Below, one piece after another: positions 23,166-31,562 of a DNA stretch of 31,562 bases (position 1 is the first letter of the stretch; every line of letters begins with the position of its first letter). Origin of the DNA: UJ101 sp047975265 (GTDB lineage: Bacteria; Bacteroidota; Bacteroidia; Flavobacteriales; UJ101); the NCBI GenBank assembly GCA_047975265.1, contig JBKEDE010000026.1, forward strand, positions 1 to 31,562. The letters are read 5' to 3'. The notes under the pieces are model-generated. The model searched no databases. It saw only the letters and a program-made list of their open reading frames with translations, and had not been told where the DNA came from. The translations under genes were made by a program, and so were the position numbers.

Positions 23166-24386
23166 TTACCTAAATTTAATGGCTTTTACAGGTGGAATTT
23201 TAGAAATGATGTAAGTTGGTATAATTAAAACCAATGTGCATAATAATATGGCAACAATATTAATCAGCAAAATATAAAATCCGTTTAAATAAACCGGAAC
23301 TTTTTCCACGTAGTAAAAATCGGGGTCTAAAGAAACAATCCCAAAGTATTTTTGAAATAATAATAAAGTAATGGCAATACCGTTACCGGCTAAAAGTCCC
23401 ATAGAAAGTATAAAAACAGCATTGTATAAAAATACTTTTCTGATTTGCCAATTAGTTGCTCCTAATGCTTTTAGTGTACCAATCATAGGTGTTCGGTCAA
23501 TAATTAAAATAAGCAATGCCATGATAATATTAATAGCTACTACAAGAAAAATAACCCCGATGATTACAAACATATTTACATCAAACAACTCAACCCAGTT
23601 AATGATTTGTGGATTTAATTGAAAAGCATTTTCAGCATAATATTGAGGTCCGATTTTATCAAATACTTCATCAGAAACCTGTTGCAAATGATTAATATCT
23701 TTTACATAAATTTCCAAAGCAGCTACTTCATTATTTTTCCAACGATTCAGCCTTCGTACATGTTCAATGTCTCCTATAATATAATTTTGATCAATTTCTT
23801 TGATACCGGTATTGTAAAGCCCTGCAATATAAAATTGACGAACGACGGGTTTTTCATCACGAATAAAATACATATACATTTTATCCCCAACATCCAAATG
23901 CAAGTTTTTGGCAATACGCTCAGATAGTAAAATACTATCATTTTGTTGTCCAAATTGTGGAATTTTTCCTTTTCGGATATAATTTCGGTAAGCTTTTCGG
24001 TTAAAATCATTTCCTACACCTTTCATCACAACCCCTTCATACAGACTGTCGGTTTTTATGATTCCTGATTTTATGACTACTTTTTGAAAACAATCGATAT
24101 CGTGTATTTGATTTAACGTTGTCGTAAGAGAATCTACATTTTGCAGAGCAGAACTTTCAAAAGAAGAATTGGCTTCATAGGTCGTAACCAGTACATGACC
24201 ATTGAATCCGGAAAGACGTTCTTTAATGCTTTTCCGAAAGCCGATACCGATAGAAATGGTTAATAAAGTTACAATAATTCCCAGTGCAACAGCCACTTGT
24301 GCAATAAAAATAATTGTAGCAGAAATCTTTTTTTTACTACCTTTACTGCCTATTAATCTTTTATTTATAAATAAAGCTAAACTCAA
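23166..24386 (-). CDS. FtsX/LolE-type ABC transporter permease
   Basis: 406 residues starting at a TTG codon (MSLALFINKRLIGSKGSKKK); no ATG exists nearby and the reading matches the short N-terminus of related proteins. One membrane helix (23-47) is followed by a large periplasmic MacB-like domain (50-265, e.g. FNGHVLVTTYEANSSFESSA, KNLHLDVGDKMYMYFIRDEK), then three helices near 273-295, 312-345 and 365-395, with the FtsX signature RTPMIGTLKALGATNWQIRK between the first two. Such proteins pair with an ATPase in lipoprotein release, export or cell-wall regulation. No ATPase gene lies beside it. Its start is only 5 bp from the divergent NamZ start. Confidence 0.9.
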   Translation of the reverse strand: MSLALFINKRLIGSKGSKKKISATIIFIAQVAVALGIIVTLLTISIGIGFRKSIKERLSGFNGHVLVTTYEANSSFESSALQNVDSLTTTLNQIHDIDCFQKVVIKSGIIKTDSLYEGVVMKGVGNDFNRKAYRNYIRKGKIPQFGQQNDSILLSERIAKNLHLDVGDKMYMYFIRDEKPVVRQFYIAGLYNTGIKEIDQNYIIGDIEHVRRLNRWKNNEVAALEIYVKDINHLQQVSDEVFDKIGPQYYAENAFQLNPQIINWVELFDVNMFVIIGVIFLVVAINIIMALLILIIDRTPMIGTLKALGATNWQIRKVFLYNAVFILSMGLLAGNGIAITLLLFQKYFGIVSLDPDFYYVEKVPVYLNGFYILLINIVAILLCTLVLIIPTYIISKIPPVKAIKFR

Positions 24387-24391
24387 TAATA

Positions 24392-25627
24392 ATGAATTTG
24401 AAAGTAATCAAATATACATATTTATTTCTGTTTTTAACTTCTTTTATTTTCACAGGTTGTGGAGTTCAGGAAAAAACAATAGCCGATCTAATAATTGATA
24501 ATCCCAATCCGATAGATAACCAAATACCCGCTGACAAACAGTTAATATTAGCGGTTGAGAAAACACCGGAATATCTTTCATTGTTAAAAAACAAACGTGT
24601 GGGTGTTGTAACCAATCAAACGGGGCAGATAAAAAACCAACATCTTGTTGATTTTTTATTATCAAAAGGGATTCAAATTACAACTATTTTTTCACCCGAA
24701 CACGGCTTTAGAGGAGAAGCTGATGCCGGAGAAAAAGTAAAAGACGGAAAAGATCCTAAAACCGGATTACCTATTATTTCGTTGTACGGAAAAAACAGAA
24801 AACCTACGACTTCCCAACTTATAAATATAGATGTTTTATTATTCGATATACAAGATGTTGGTGTTCGATTCTACACGTATATTTCAACACTTCATTACGT
24901 TATGGAAGCTGCTGCCGAACAAAATAAAAAGATAATTGTTTTAGATCGCCCTAATCCTAATGCTCACTATATTGATGGTCCTATATTAGAAAAAGAATAC
25001 AAATCGTTTATTGGAATGCACCCGGTGCCTGTGGTGTACGGAATGACGATTGGAGAATATGCTAAAATGATCAATGGGGAGAAATGGCTTGAAAAAGGTT
25101 TAGTAGCAGATTTACACGTAATTAAAATTGACCATTACACTCACCAAATGCCCTATGAATTACCGATTCAACCTTCACCCAATCTTCCTAATGCACAAAG
25201 TATTTCGTTATACCCGAGTTTATGCTTTTTTGAAGGAACTACTGTCAGTGTTGGTCGGGGTACTGATTTTCCTTTTCAAGTATATGGTGCTCCGTATTTA
25301 AAAGGAGATTTTCAGTTTATTCCTAACCCTAACCAAGGAGCCAAACAGCCTAAAAACCAAGGAGAAGTCAATTACGGAACAGACTTACGAAATTATCCTA
25401 AATTAAATCGGTTAAACCTTTCATGGCTTATTGAAGCTCGTGAACAAAATCGTCCATTATCGGATACTTTTTGGCTTAAAAATAATTTTATTAACTTATT
25501 AGCAGGAACTAAAAAATTAAGACAACAAATTGATCAAGGAATGAATGAAGATCAAATACGTGCTACTTGGCAACCTGATTTAGACCAATTTAAAAAAATT
25601 AGAAAAAAATATTTATTGTATCCTTAA
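24392..25627 (+). CDS. namZ: NamZ-type exo-beta-N-acetylmuramidase lipoprotein (DUF1343)
   Basis: 411 residues with a lipoprotein signal (C23 in FLFLTSFIFTGCG). The body is DUF1343/NamZ (GH171): NKRVGVVTNQTGQIKNQHLV, ITTIFSPEHGFRGEADAGEK, LPIISLYGKNRKPTTSQL, DVLLFDIQDVGVRFYTYIST, VLDRPNPNAHYIDGPILEKE, FIGMHPVPVVYGMTIGEYAK, IQPSPNLPNAQSISLYPSLC and FEGTTVSVGRGTDFPFQVYG. NamZ enzymes remove MurNAc from the non-reducing end of peptidoglycan fragments, so this probably serves cell-wall recycling in the periplasm or at the outer membrane. It is divergent from the permease; its promoter must lie in that gene's coding region. Confidence 0.93.
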   Translation: MNLKVIKYTYLFLFLTSFIFTGCGVQEKTIADLIIDNPNPIDNQIPADKQLILAVEKTPEYLSLLKNKRVGVVTNQTGQIKNQHLVDFLLSKGIQITTIFSPEHGFRGEADAGEKVKDGKDPKTGLPIISLYGKNRKPTTSQLINIDVLLFDIQDVGVRFYTYISTLHYVMEAAAEQNKKIIVLDRPNPNAHYIDGPILEKEYKSFIGMHPVPVVYGMTIGEYAKMINGEKWLEKGLVADLHVIKIDHYTHQMPYELPIQPSPNLPNAQSISLYPSLCFFEGTTVSVGRGTDFPFQVYGAPYLKGDFQFIPNPNQGAKQPKNQGEVNYGTDLRNYPKLNRLNLSWLIEAREQNRPLSDTFWLKNNFINLLAGTKKLRQQIDQGMNEDQIRATWQPDLDQFKKIRKKYLLYP

Positions 25628-25632
25628 ACCGT

Positions 25633-28428
25633 TTAAAACAACTTCTCTTCCAAGTATTTTCCTGTAAATGATTGAAGGTTTTCGGTAATTTTTTCCGGTG
25701 TTCCTTCAGCAAGTATGTTTCCGCCGTTTTCACCACCTTCCGGTCCTAAATCAATAACCCAATCAGCTGATTTGATAATATCCATATTATGTTCGATTAC
25801 AAAAATGGAGTGTCCTCTATCAATTAGAGCATTAAAGGATTTTAAAAGTTTTTTAACATCATGAGAATGCAATCCGGTAGAAGGCTCATCAAAAATAAAT
25901 AACGTATGCAATTGGCGTTGTCCTTTTCCTAAAAAAGAAGCTAATTTAACGCGTTGTGCCTCACCTCCCGAAAGTGTATTAGAGGCTTGCCCTAAATTAA
26001 CATAACCTAATCCTACTTCTTGTAAAGGTAGCAGTTTATTGATAATTTTGCTTTGATTGTATTTCTCAAAAAAAGCTATAGCATCCTCAACGGTCATCTC
26101 TAAAATATCAGCAACATTTTTTCCTTCAAACTGAACATCTAAAATTTCTTTCTTAAAACGTTTTCCTTTACAGGCATCACATTCCAAGTGTACATCTGCC
26201 ATAAATTGCATTTCGATGGTAACCGTACCTTCTCCTTTACACGTTTCACAGCGTCCCCCATCTACGTTAAAAGAAAAATGAGATGCTTTGTAATGATTAA
26301 TTTTAGATGATTTTTGCTTCATTAACAATGAGCGTATTTCATCATACGCTTTGATGTAAGTAACCGGATTAGAACGCGAGGATTTTCCAATCGGATTTTG
26401 ATCAATATATTCTATTTGCTTAATGATTTCCCAGTCACCACTCAATGAATTAAAATCTCCCAGTTTTCCAACGTTAATATCCATCTTTTTAGCCAAAGCA
26501 GGATAAACAATTTTACGCATCAAAGTACTTTTACCAGAACCTGAAACACCCGTTAAAACGGTTAAACTGTTTAAGGGTAAATCTATTGAAATATTCTTTA
26601 GGTTATGTTCTCTTGCACCTTCTATTCTAATTTTATTTTTAACTTTTCTACGTTTTTCAGGGATTTCAATTTTTTGCTTTCCTGATAAATATTCTGCTGT
26701 TAATGTATTTTTCTTGATAATTTGTTTATATGTTCCTTTTGCTACAACTTCTCCTCCCAAAGAACCTGCTTCGGGTCCCATATCAATAATATAATCAGCC
26801 TTTTTCATGATTTCTTCATCATGTTCCACAACAATAACCGTGTTTCCTAAATCACGTAATTTTTTCAATACACGTACCAATCGTTCTGTATCTTTTGAAT
26901 GCAGTCCGATACTCGGCTCGTCTAAAATATACATCGATCCGACCAAAGCACTACCTAAAGAAGTTGCCAAATTAATCCGTTGGGATTCACCACCCGAAAG
27001 TGTATTAGAAGCTCTGTTCAATGTCAAATAACCCAATCCTACATCCAATAAAAAACAAATGCGGTCTTGTATTTCTTTTAAAATACGTTTTGCAATTTTT
27101 GCCTCATGAACACTCAGTTCTAATTTTTCAAAAAAAACTTTTAAATGTACCAAAGGAAGATTCATTAATTCTTGAATCGATGTACCTCCTACTTTTACAT
27201 AACCGGCTTCTTTTTTTAATCGTTTTCCGTTACAAACAGGGCATAAAGTACGTCCCCGATAACGTGATAACATGACACGGTTTTGTATTTTATAGGTTTT
27301 TTCTTCTAATTTTTTAAAAAAGGCATGAATTCCTTTAAAATATTTATTTCCATTCCATAAAATAAGGCGTTGTTCTTCCGATAGTTCGTAATACGGTTTA
27401 TGAATGGGGAAATCAAACGCTATGGAAGTCTTAATTAAATCTTTTTTCCATTTGGATACTTTTTCTCCTTTCCAACATACTACGGCATCTTCATAAATGG
27501 ATAGTGCTTTATTAGGAATGACCAAATCTTCATCAATTCCAATCACAGAGCCGTAACCTTCACAATTTGGGCACGCTCCGTACGGATTGTTAAAACTAAA
27601 TAAATGAACGGTTGGTTCATTAAATTCTATACCGTCTAATTCAAATTTATTAGAAAATTCATGGGTTTGATTTTTATCCAAATCTTCAAGAAAACATTTT
27701 CCATGACCTTCATAAAAAGCCGTTTGAACCGAGTCTGCTACCCGATGATAAAAAGATTCCTCATCTTTTGTAATAATACGATCTACTACTAGATATAATG
27801 CCTCTTTTTCTTTAAATACTCGTTGTTGGACATCATTAATTTTTAAAATATCATTTCCAACTTTTATTCTTGAAAATCCTTGCTGAGCTAAAATTTTTAA
27901 AACAATATCTATATTTTTATTTTTTAGTACGATAGGAGCTAAGATTAACCATTTACTCTTTGAAGGTAATTTTTTTACAAAATTTACCACATCTGTTACT
28001 TCATCTTTACGAACTTCTTTTCCTGACAAGGGAGAAATGGTCTTCCCGATTCGGGCAAACAACAGTTTCATATAATCGTAAATTTCCGTTGTTGTTCCTA
28101 CAGTAGATCGCGGGTTTGTAGAGTTTACTTTTTGTTCGATGGCTATGGCTGGTGCAATTCCCTTAATATAATCCACTTGAGGTTTATCCAACCGCCCTAA
28201 AAATTGACGAGCATACGAGGACAGGCTTTCTACATAACGACGTTGTCCCTCTGCATACAGCGTGTCAAAAGCCAAAGAAGATTTACCCGAACCTGATAAA
28301 CCGGTGATAACCACTAATTTATTTCTTGGAATAGCAATATCTACATTTTTTAGATTATGTAATTTTGCTCCTTTTATTAAGATAAATTCATCTTCGCTTA
28401 ATTGTTCAAATGTTTTCTTTTTAACCAT
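25633..28428 (-). CDS. uvrA: Excinuclease ABC subunit A
   Basis: 931 residues, full length. UvrA recognises DNA damage and loads UvrB in nucleotide excision repair. Two ABC ATPase halves are clear: Walker A GLSGSGKSSLAFDT (43-56) with LSGGESQRINLATSLGSALV and ILDEPSIGLH, and GVSGSGKSTLMRKIVYPALA with LSGGEAQRVKLASFLGKGQR and FDEPSTGLHSHD. Zinc-binding cysteines appear as CPNCEGYG and CPVCNGKR in the insertion domain and CETCKGEG and CDACKGKR in the second half. It ends 5 bases from the convergent NamZ stop, leaving no room for a terminator between the two. Confidence 0.98.
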   Translation of the reverse strand: MVKKKTFEQLSEDEFILIKGAKLHNLKNVDIAIPRNKLVVITGLSGSGKSSLAFDTLYAEGQRRYVESLSSYARQFLGRLDKPQVDYIKGIAPAIAIEQKVNSTNPRSTVGTTTEIYDYMKLLFARIGKTISPLSGKEVRKDEVTDVVNFVKKLPSKSKWLILAPIVLKNKNIDIVLKILAQQGFSRIKVGNDILKINDVQQRVFKEKEALYLVVDRIITKDEESFYHRVADSVQTAFYEGHGKCFLEDLDKNQTHEFSNKFELDGIEFNEPTVHLFSFNNPYGACPNCEGYGSVIGIDEDLVIPNKALSIYEDAVVCWKGEKVSKWKKDLIKTSIAFDFPIHKPYYELSEEQRLILWNGNKYFKGIHAFFKKLEEKTYKIQNRVMLSRYRGRTLCPVCNGKRLKKEAGYVKVGGTSIQELMNLPLVHLKVFFEKLELSVHEAKIAKRILKEIQDRICFLLDVGLGYLTLNRASNTLSGGESQRINLATSLGSALVGSMYILDEPSIGLHSKDTERLVRVLKKLRDLGNTVIVVEHDEEIMKKADYIIDMGPEAGSLGGEVVAKGTYKQIIKKNTLTAEYLSGKQKIEIPEKRRKVKNKIRIEGAREHNLKNISIDLPLNSLTVLTGVSGSGKSTLMRKIVYPALAKKMDINVGKLGDFNSLSGDWEIIKQIEYIDQNPIGKSSRSNPVTYIKAYDEIRSLLMKQKSSKINHYKASHFSFNVDGGRCETCKGEGTVTIEMQFMADVHLECDACKGKRFKKEILDVQFEGKNVADILEMTVEDAIAFFEKYNQSKIINKLLPLQEVGLGYVNLGQASNTLSGGEAQRVKLASFLGKGQRQLHTLFIFDEPSTGLHSHDVKKLLKSFNALIDRGHSIFVIEHNMDIIKSADWVIDLGPEGGENGGNILAEGTPEKITENLQSFTGKYLEEKLF

Positions 28429-28502
28429 TTTTTGGAAGTGATTTGCTAAATTATGAAAAAGAATCGAGAGGAATTTTGAATAACACTAATTTCTTGTAAC
28501 TG

Positions 28503-29249
28503 TCAAACATACAGTTTTTTAGGATCAACATTTAATTTTTCTAAAGTAGAAATGGTTGCAGCAACCGTTGATATAGGAAGTATAAAAATAATGCCTACAA
28601 AAGGAATGAGAAGGACTAAGGTGTATAAAACGCCGTTTCCTATTGCGGTAAAGCGATTTTGCTTTACAAAATTTATGCTATGTTGATATTTTAGATGTCG
28701 TTCCAATGTGTAATCCATATTTCCGAAACCGGCATAATAAGATTGTGTTAAAAAAGAAATTAGCGTAAAAACGATTCCAATCACAGGAATAAATGCTAAT
28801 ATAGTGCATGGAATTACAATACATAGTTCAAAAAATAAATTTCGAATATTAATCCGTATTCCTCTAACCAATGATTCTTTCATAGAAGGCATTTTACAAT
28901 CAACTCCCGTTAAATGTTCTTCCACTTTTTCCGATAAAGGAGCCATGAAAGGTGCTGACAAAGCCATTACAATATGCTTGTATAAAACGATTCCTATTCC
29001 TAAAATTATCAATCCTCCCAAAATAGTGCCGGCTGATGTTATAATTTCTTTTCCAAATGAAAAAGGATAAAAACGAGCTATTGAAAAACCGATATCGTTT
29101 GATAAACAATAAATCGAAAGACTTAACAAAATGCCTAAAACCAGACTGATAAAAGCCGGAATTAAAAAACACTTCCATAAATGGAGTTTCTTTATTAAAA
29201 ACAAAGCTTTGGAGTACATCTTTATTGCAACAAAAAAATCTTTTATCAT
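28503..29249 (-). CDS. EI24/CysZ-like integral membrane protein
   Basis: I start at the ATG at 29249 (MIKDFFVAIKMYSKALFLIK), which leaves 4 bases after the CcsA stop; the upstream start at 29282 would overlap ccsA by 29 bp. About 248 residues with four to five long hydrophobic segments (CFLIPAFISLVLGILLSLSI, TILGGLIILGIGIVLYKHIV, CIVIPCTILAFIPVIGIVFT, VLYTLVLLIPFVGIIFILPI). FxAPFxAPLSEKVEEHLTG is the EI24/CysZ family motif. CysZ imports sulfate in enterobacteria, but members of this family in Bacteroidota are uncharacterised. The position at the end of the cytochrome c maturation operon may be fortuitous or may imply a role in membrane assembly. Confidence 0.85.
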   Translation of the reverse strand: MIKDFFVAIKMYSKALFLIKKLHLWKCFLIPAFISLVLGILLSLSIYCLSNDIGFSIARFYPFSFGKEIITSAGTILGGLIILGIGIVLYKHIVMALSAPFMAPLSEKVEEHLTGVDCKMPSMKESLVRGIRINIRNLFFELCIVIPCTILAFIPVIGIVFTLISFLTQSYYAGFGNMDYTLERHLKYQHSINFVKQNRFTAIGNGVLYTLVLLIPFVGIIFILPISTVAATISTLEKLNVDPKKLYV

Positions 29250-29253
29250 CTTC

Positions 29254-30066
29254 TCAAGGTTGTTGTGTATAAGTATGAACACTGGTTTGTGCTACGGGTA
29301 AATAATTGACACCAAACCAACAAATCATTAAGATAATAAATCCAAAAGTTAAGAAAATCAAAGCTTGTTTGGTCTTTTTAGGTTGATAAATCCGCTGATG
29401 AATATACAATAAATAACCCATCCAAGTTAAAAAAGCCCAAATTTCTTTTGGATCCCATGCCCAATAATGCCCCCAGGCTTCTTTTGCCCACAATGCTCCA
29501 AAAAGCAAGCCTAACGTTAAAAATCCAATTCCTAAGTAAACCAAATTATCTGCCAAATGTAAATTTTCTGTGTTTTTTGTATCATCCCTTTTTTTTAAAT
29601 CAAAGAAAGCCTTTAACGCTACAAAAAAAGAAGCGGAAAGAATGGCATAAGCAAATAAATAAACCAATACGTGTGGAACAAACCACGGGCTTACCAAAGC
29701 CGGCATTAATGATTTATTATACGTTTCTGGAGATACATAATTGATGATTAAAAATAAAATTCCTACTGAAAAACTATACAAAAGCAACCATTTATAACGC
29801 CATTTGATATAGACAAAATAACCGATTAAAGGAGTGAAAAAAGAATACCACAGACGGGTTTCTCCCAGCGTTCTAAGTGGAGGTCGTTCTAATGTCTGCC
29901 ACAAATTTAATATAAAAACAGCTTGAATGAGTGTTCCGATTATAAACATTCCCAAAGCTAATTTTGTAAGCGATTTTTTCTTGTATGAATAGATGAGAAT
30001 TACCATTCCAATCACCCAACAAGTGATAATTCCAAAAGCATAATACGGAAAGTCAATCCAAGTCAT
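29254..30066 (-). CDS. ccsA: Cytochrome c assembly protein CcsA (System II)
   Basis: 270 residues with about eight membrane helices. The WWD heme-handling motif is WGHYWAWDPKEIWAFLTWMG (198-217), with H200; H132 (WFVPHVLVYLFAYA) and H223 (LLYIHQR) are candidate axial heme ligands. CcsA works with Ccs1/ResB to deliver heme to the CXXCH motifs of exported apocytochromes. It is separated from the ccs1 gene by 40 bases and belongs to the nrfA operon; its client here is presumably the multiheme nitrite reductase. Confidence 0.94.
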   Translation of the reverse strand: MTWIDFPYYAFGIITCWVIGMVILIYSYKKKSLTKLALGMFIIGTLIQAVFILNLWQTLERPPLRTLGETRLWYSFFTPLIGYFVYIKWRYKWLLLYSFSVGILFLIINYVSPETYNKSLMPALVSPWFVPHVLVYLFAYAILSASFFVALKAFFDLKKRDDTKNTENLHLADNLVYLGIGFLTLGLLFGALWAKEAWGHYWAWDPKEIWAFLTWMGYLLYIHQRIYQPKKTKQALIFLTFGFIILMICWFGVNYLPVAQTSVHTYTQQP

Positions 30067-30106
30067 TTCTTCATTTTTTATTATTCATTTCCAAAATAAT
30101 ACAAAC

Positions 30107-31297
30107 TTATGTTTTATTTCGTTTTCCTATCCAAATCATATAAACAGATCCTACAATCATCATAAAAATACCGATATAAACCATCGGTAACCAAGGGTCA
30201 CGAATTAATTCAAAACTACTTTTTTCTGACCAACGCCCTTTTTTATCATCAAAACCTAACTGATATATTTTCCACCCTTCGTAATGAAAAGTTTCGTTAA
30301 CTAAAAGCGTAGCCTTTGTTTCATTCCCTTTTTGATCTATTATTTTTATGTTCGATTGATACTTTTTTGGTTCAGGAAAAGTTAAAATAAGTGTTTTATC
30401 TTTCGTTATCGGATAATTTTGAGCCGGAAAATTATATGTTCCACTTGCTAACCAAAACTGATTTCCTTTTGATTCCAACAAAACAGCCGGTGAAGCTCCG
30501 TATTGATAAACTTGTTTAAAATCTTCTCCAAATTTAATAGCAAAAGGAAGATATTTTTTAATCTCAATCGGATTTCCTTCTACTTCAAAAATAGTTCCTT
30601 CTTTAGCTTCTATAATCGTTTTTCCCTGATTGGTAATCAATTCTCCCGAATGGTTGTCGTGAATGGAGATTTTAGGCAAGTATTCTTCCAAAATAAACTC
30701 ATCCAAATAAATGGCAAAGGGTAATTCTACCGGTTTTTGAGCTACTTCATCTTTTACAATCCAGTTTAATTTATTTTCCTCTACTTCTAAAACAACTCTT
30801 TGTATATCGGTAGAGCCAAAAATACCTGCAACCAAAGCAATGTATAATCCTATATGATTTAAAATGAATCCTCCGTTTTTAAAAATTCCATTTTGAATTC
30901 GTTTTAACCCAACCAACAGCAAACAAGTTAGCATCCAGAAAACCATGAAAGTAAAATACCAACTGGTTGTTACATTATTTAATCGGAATTTTTGAATCCA
31001 CTCATTATCTGTTTCAATTTGAGGAACAATTCCTAAAATGGTACAAACCAATAAAAATCCAATCATGGAAACAATAGAAACAGGAATCTTTGTTAGCCAC
31101 TGTGTTAATGCTGATTTTTTAAAAATAAAAATTAAGATTACGCCTAAAAGAATATGAAAAAACAACCCTAAACCATTATAAGGAAATTGAATTTGCGGTA
31201 CGCCCTTTCCATCATTTACGTATTCAATAACGAGGCCTGCGAAAAGCAGGCCTGTAAAAATTATAAACGATTCTTGATAAATCTTTTCTTTCTTCAT
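30107..31297 (-). CDS. Cytochrome c biogenesis protein Ccs1/ResB
   Basis: 396 residues. Four N-terminal membrane helices (IIFTGLLFAGLVIEYV, GLFFHILLGVILIFIF, IVSMIGFLLVCTILGIV, WYFTFMVFWMLTCLLLVGL) are followed by a further hydrophobic segment (FILNHIGLYIALVAGIFGST), a long periplasmic domain with beta character, and a C-terminal helix (MVYIGIFMMIVGSVYMIWIG). YEGWKIYQLGFDDKKG near the end is the ResB motif. It pairs with CcsA as the heme lyase of System II. A GAGG ribosome-binding-like sequence lies just before the ATG, which is unusual for this phylum. It starts 23 bases after the nrfA stop. Confidence 0.92.
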   Translation of the reverse strand: MKKEKIYQESFIIFTGLLFAGLVIEYVNDGKGVPQIQFPYNGLGLFFHILLGVILIFIFKKSALTQWLTKIPVSIVSMIGFLLVCTILGIVPQIETDNEWIQKFRLNNVTTSWYFTFMVFWMLTCLLLVGLKRIQNGIFKNGGFILNHIGLYIALVAGIFGSTDIQRVVLEVEENKLNWIVKDEVAQKPVELPFAIYLDEFILEEYLPKISIHDNHSGELITNQGKTIIEAKEGTIFEVEGNPIEIKKYLPFAIKFGEDFKQVYQYGASPAVLLESKGNQFWLASGTYNFPAQNYPITKDKTLILTFPEPKKYQSNIKIIDQKGNETKATLLVNETFHYEGWKIYQLGFDDKKGRWSEKSSFELIRDPWLPMVYIGIFMMIVGSVYMIWIGKRNKT

Positions 31298-31320
31298 TAC
31301 CTCTTTGTAACAAAGATATA

Positions 31321-31562
31321 CTATTTATCGGAAGTACTAACAGCTCCTACTCCATATTTCTTCCCTTCAGCTGTTCCGTAAGTCGCCTCACGTTTCTTCG
31401 CTTCTGCATCCCACTTAGGAAGCCATTTATTCATAAAGTTCTGCTTGTCTTCCTTCATCTTGGCAGGATCTATTCCTATGTAACGTTGGGCTTTCTCTTT
31501 CGTATCAACATCCGGATAAGGTACTTCCCCCTCAAAACCTAACTTCGATAACAAGCGTGCCA
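31321..31562 (-). CDS. nrfA: Ammonia-forming cytochrome c nitrite reductase, C-terminal end (cut by the window edge)
   Basis: The frame enters from the right edge and ends at 31321. About 80 residues are visible: ARLLSKLGFEGEVPYPDVDT, then KEKAQRYIGIDPAKMKEDKQ and a tail rich in K and E. SKLGFEGEVPYPDxxTKEKAQ is the conserved C-terminal signature of NrfA, the pentaheme periplasmic enzyme reducing nitrite to ammonium. The heme-binding motifs are outside the window. The gene leads the operon with ccs1 and ccsA, so its own maturation machinery is encoded behind it. Confidence 0.93.
   Translation of the reverse strand, partial: ARLLSKLGFEGEVPYPDVDTKEKAQRYIGIDPAKMKEDKQNFMNKWLPKWDAEAKKREATYGTAEGKKYGVGAVSTSDK

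Noticed and set aside
1..31562. CRISPR arrays, rRNA and tRNA genes
   Set aside because: Reading both strands showed no regularly spaced repeats and no recognisable tRNA arms or rRNA segments.

Overview
The window is AT-rich, densely coded DNA from a member of the Bacteroidota, most likely order Flavobacteriales; I cannot fix the genus. The evidence is a SusC/SusD pair, Bacteroidota-type promoters (a TAnnTTTG box, some with an upstream TTG 20 nt away), lipoproteins with acidic residues after the lipobox cysteine, DUF4920 and BT_2262-type proteins, and a NrfA/Ccs1/CcsA cytochrome c cluster. No rRNA, tRNA or CRISPR array was seen.

Layout. 1-1200 is accessory DNA: the start of an IS4-like transposase running off the left edge, a decayed RelE-type toxin with its short antitoxin, and a possible Imm44-like orphan immunity gene. 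1268-7048 (minus strand) holds a secreted GH25 lysozyme-like protein, then a probable operon of a small HExxH membrane protein, an ACC deaminase/D-cysteine desulfhydrase-family enzyme, a GH73 glucosaminidase with two LysM repeats and HemL, preceded by a flavobacterial lipoprotein. 7154-13073 is a complete four-gene outer-membrane uptake operon: SusC, SusD, a DUF5011/BT_2262-like lipoprotein and a Lipid_bd-like lipoprotein, closed by a terminator and containing no degradative enzyme. 13364-13850 is a scar: the C-terminal end of an IS5-type transposase abutting the tail of an unknown gene.

13928-18697 is mostly housekeeping: DUF4920 protein, PepD, Pcm, 3-hydroxyacyl-CoA dehydrogenase and a YugP-type membrane protease. 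18753-19540 is the most unusual segment: a PIN toxin and a tiny, easily missed antitoxin bounded by complementary 9-bp motifs (GTTGGTGGC / GCCACCAAC), with a 15-bp-arm hairpin at the 3' end. This is the geometry of an integron gene cassette with its attC site, apparently inserted alone just upstream of yugP. An XRE regulator and a divergent secreted C1q-like protein follow.

20997-28428 is core: ClpP with trigger factor, an FtsX-type permease head-to-head with a NamZ-type exo-muramidase lipoprotein (5 bp between start codons), and UvrA. The right end (28503-31562, minus) is a cytochrome c operon: the end of NrfA (nitrite reductase), Ccs1/ResB, CcsA and an EI24/CysZ-like membrane protein. GH25, GH73 and NamZ make peptidoglycan turnover a recurring theme, while the uptake operon and NrfA suggest a host- or polymer-associated facultative lifestyle; both points are inference.
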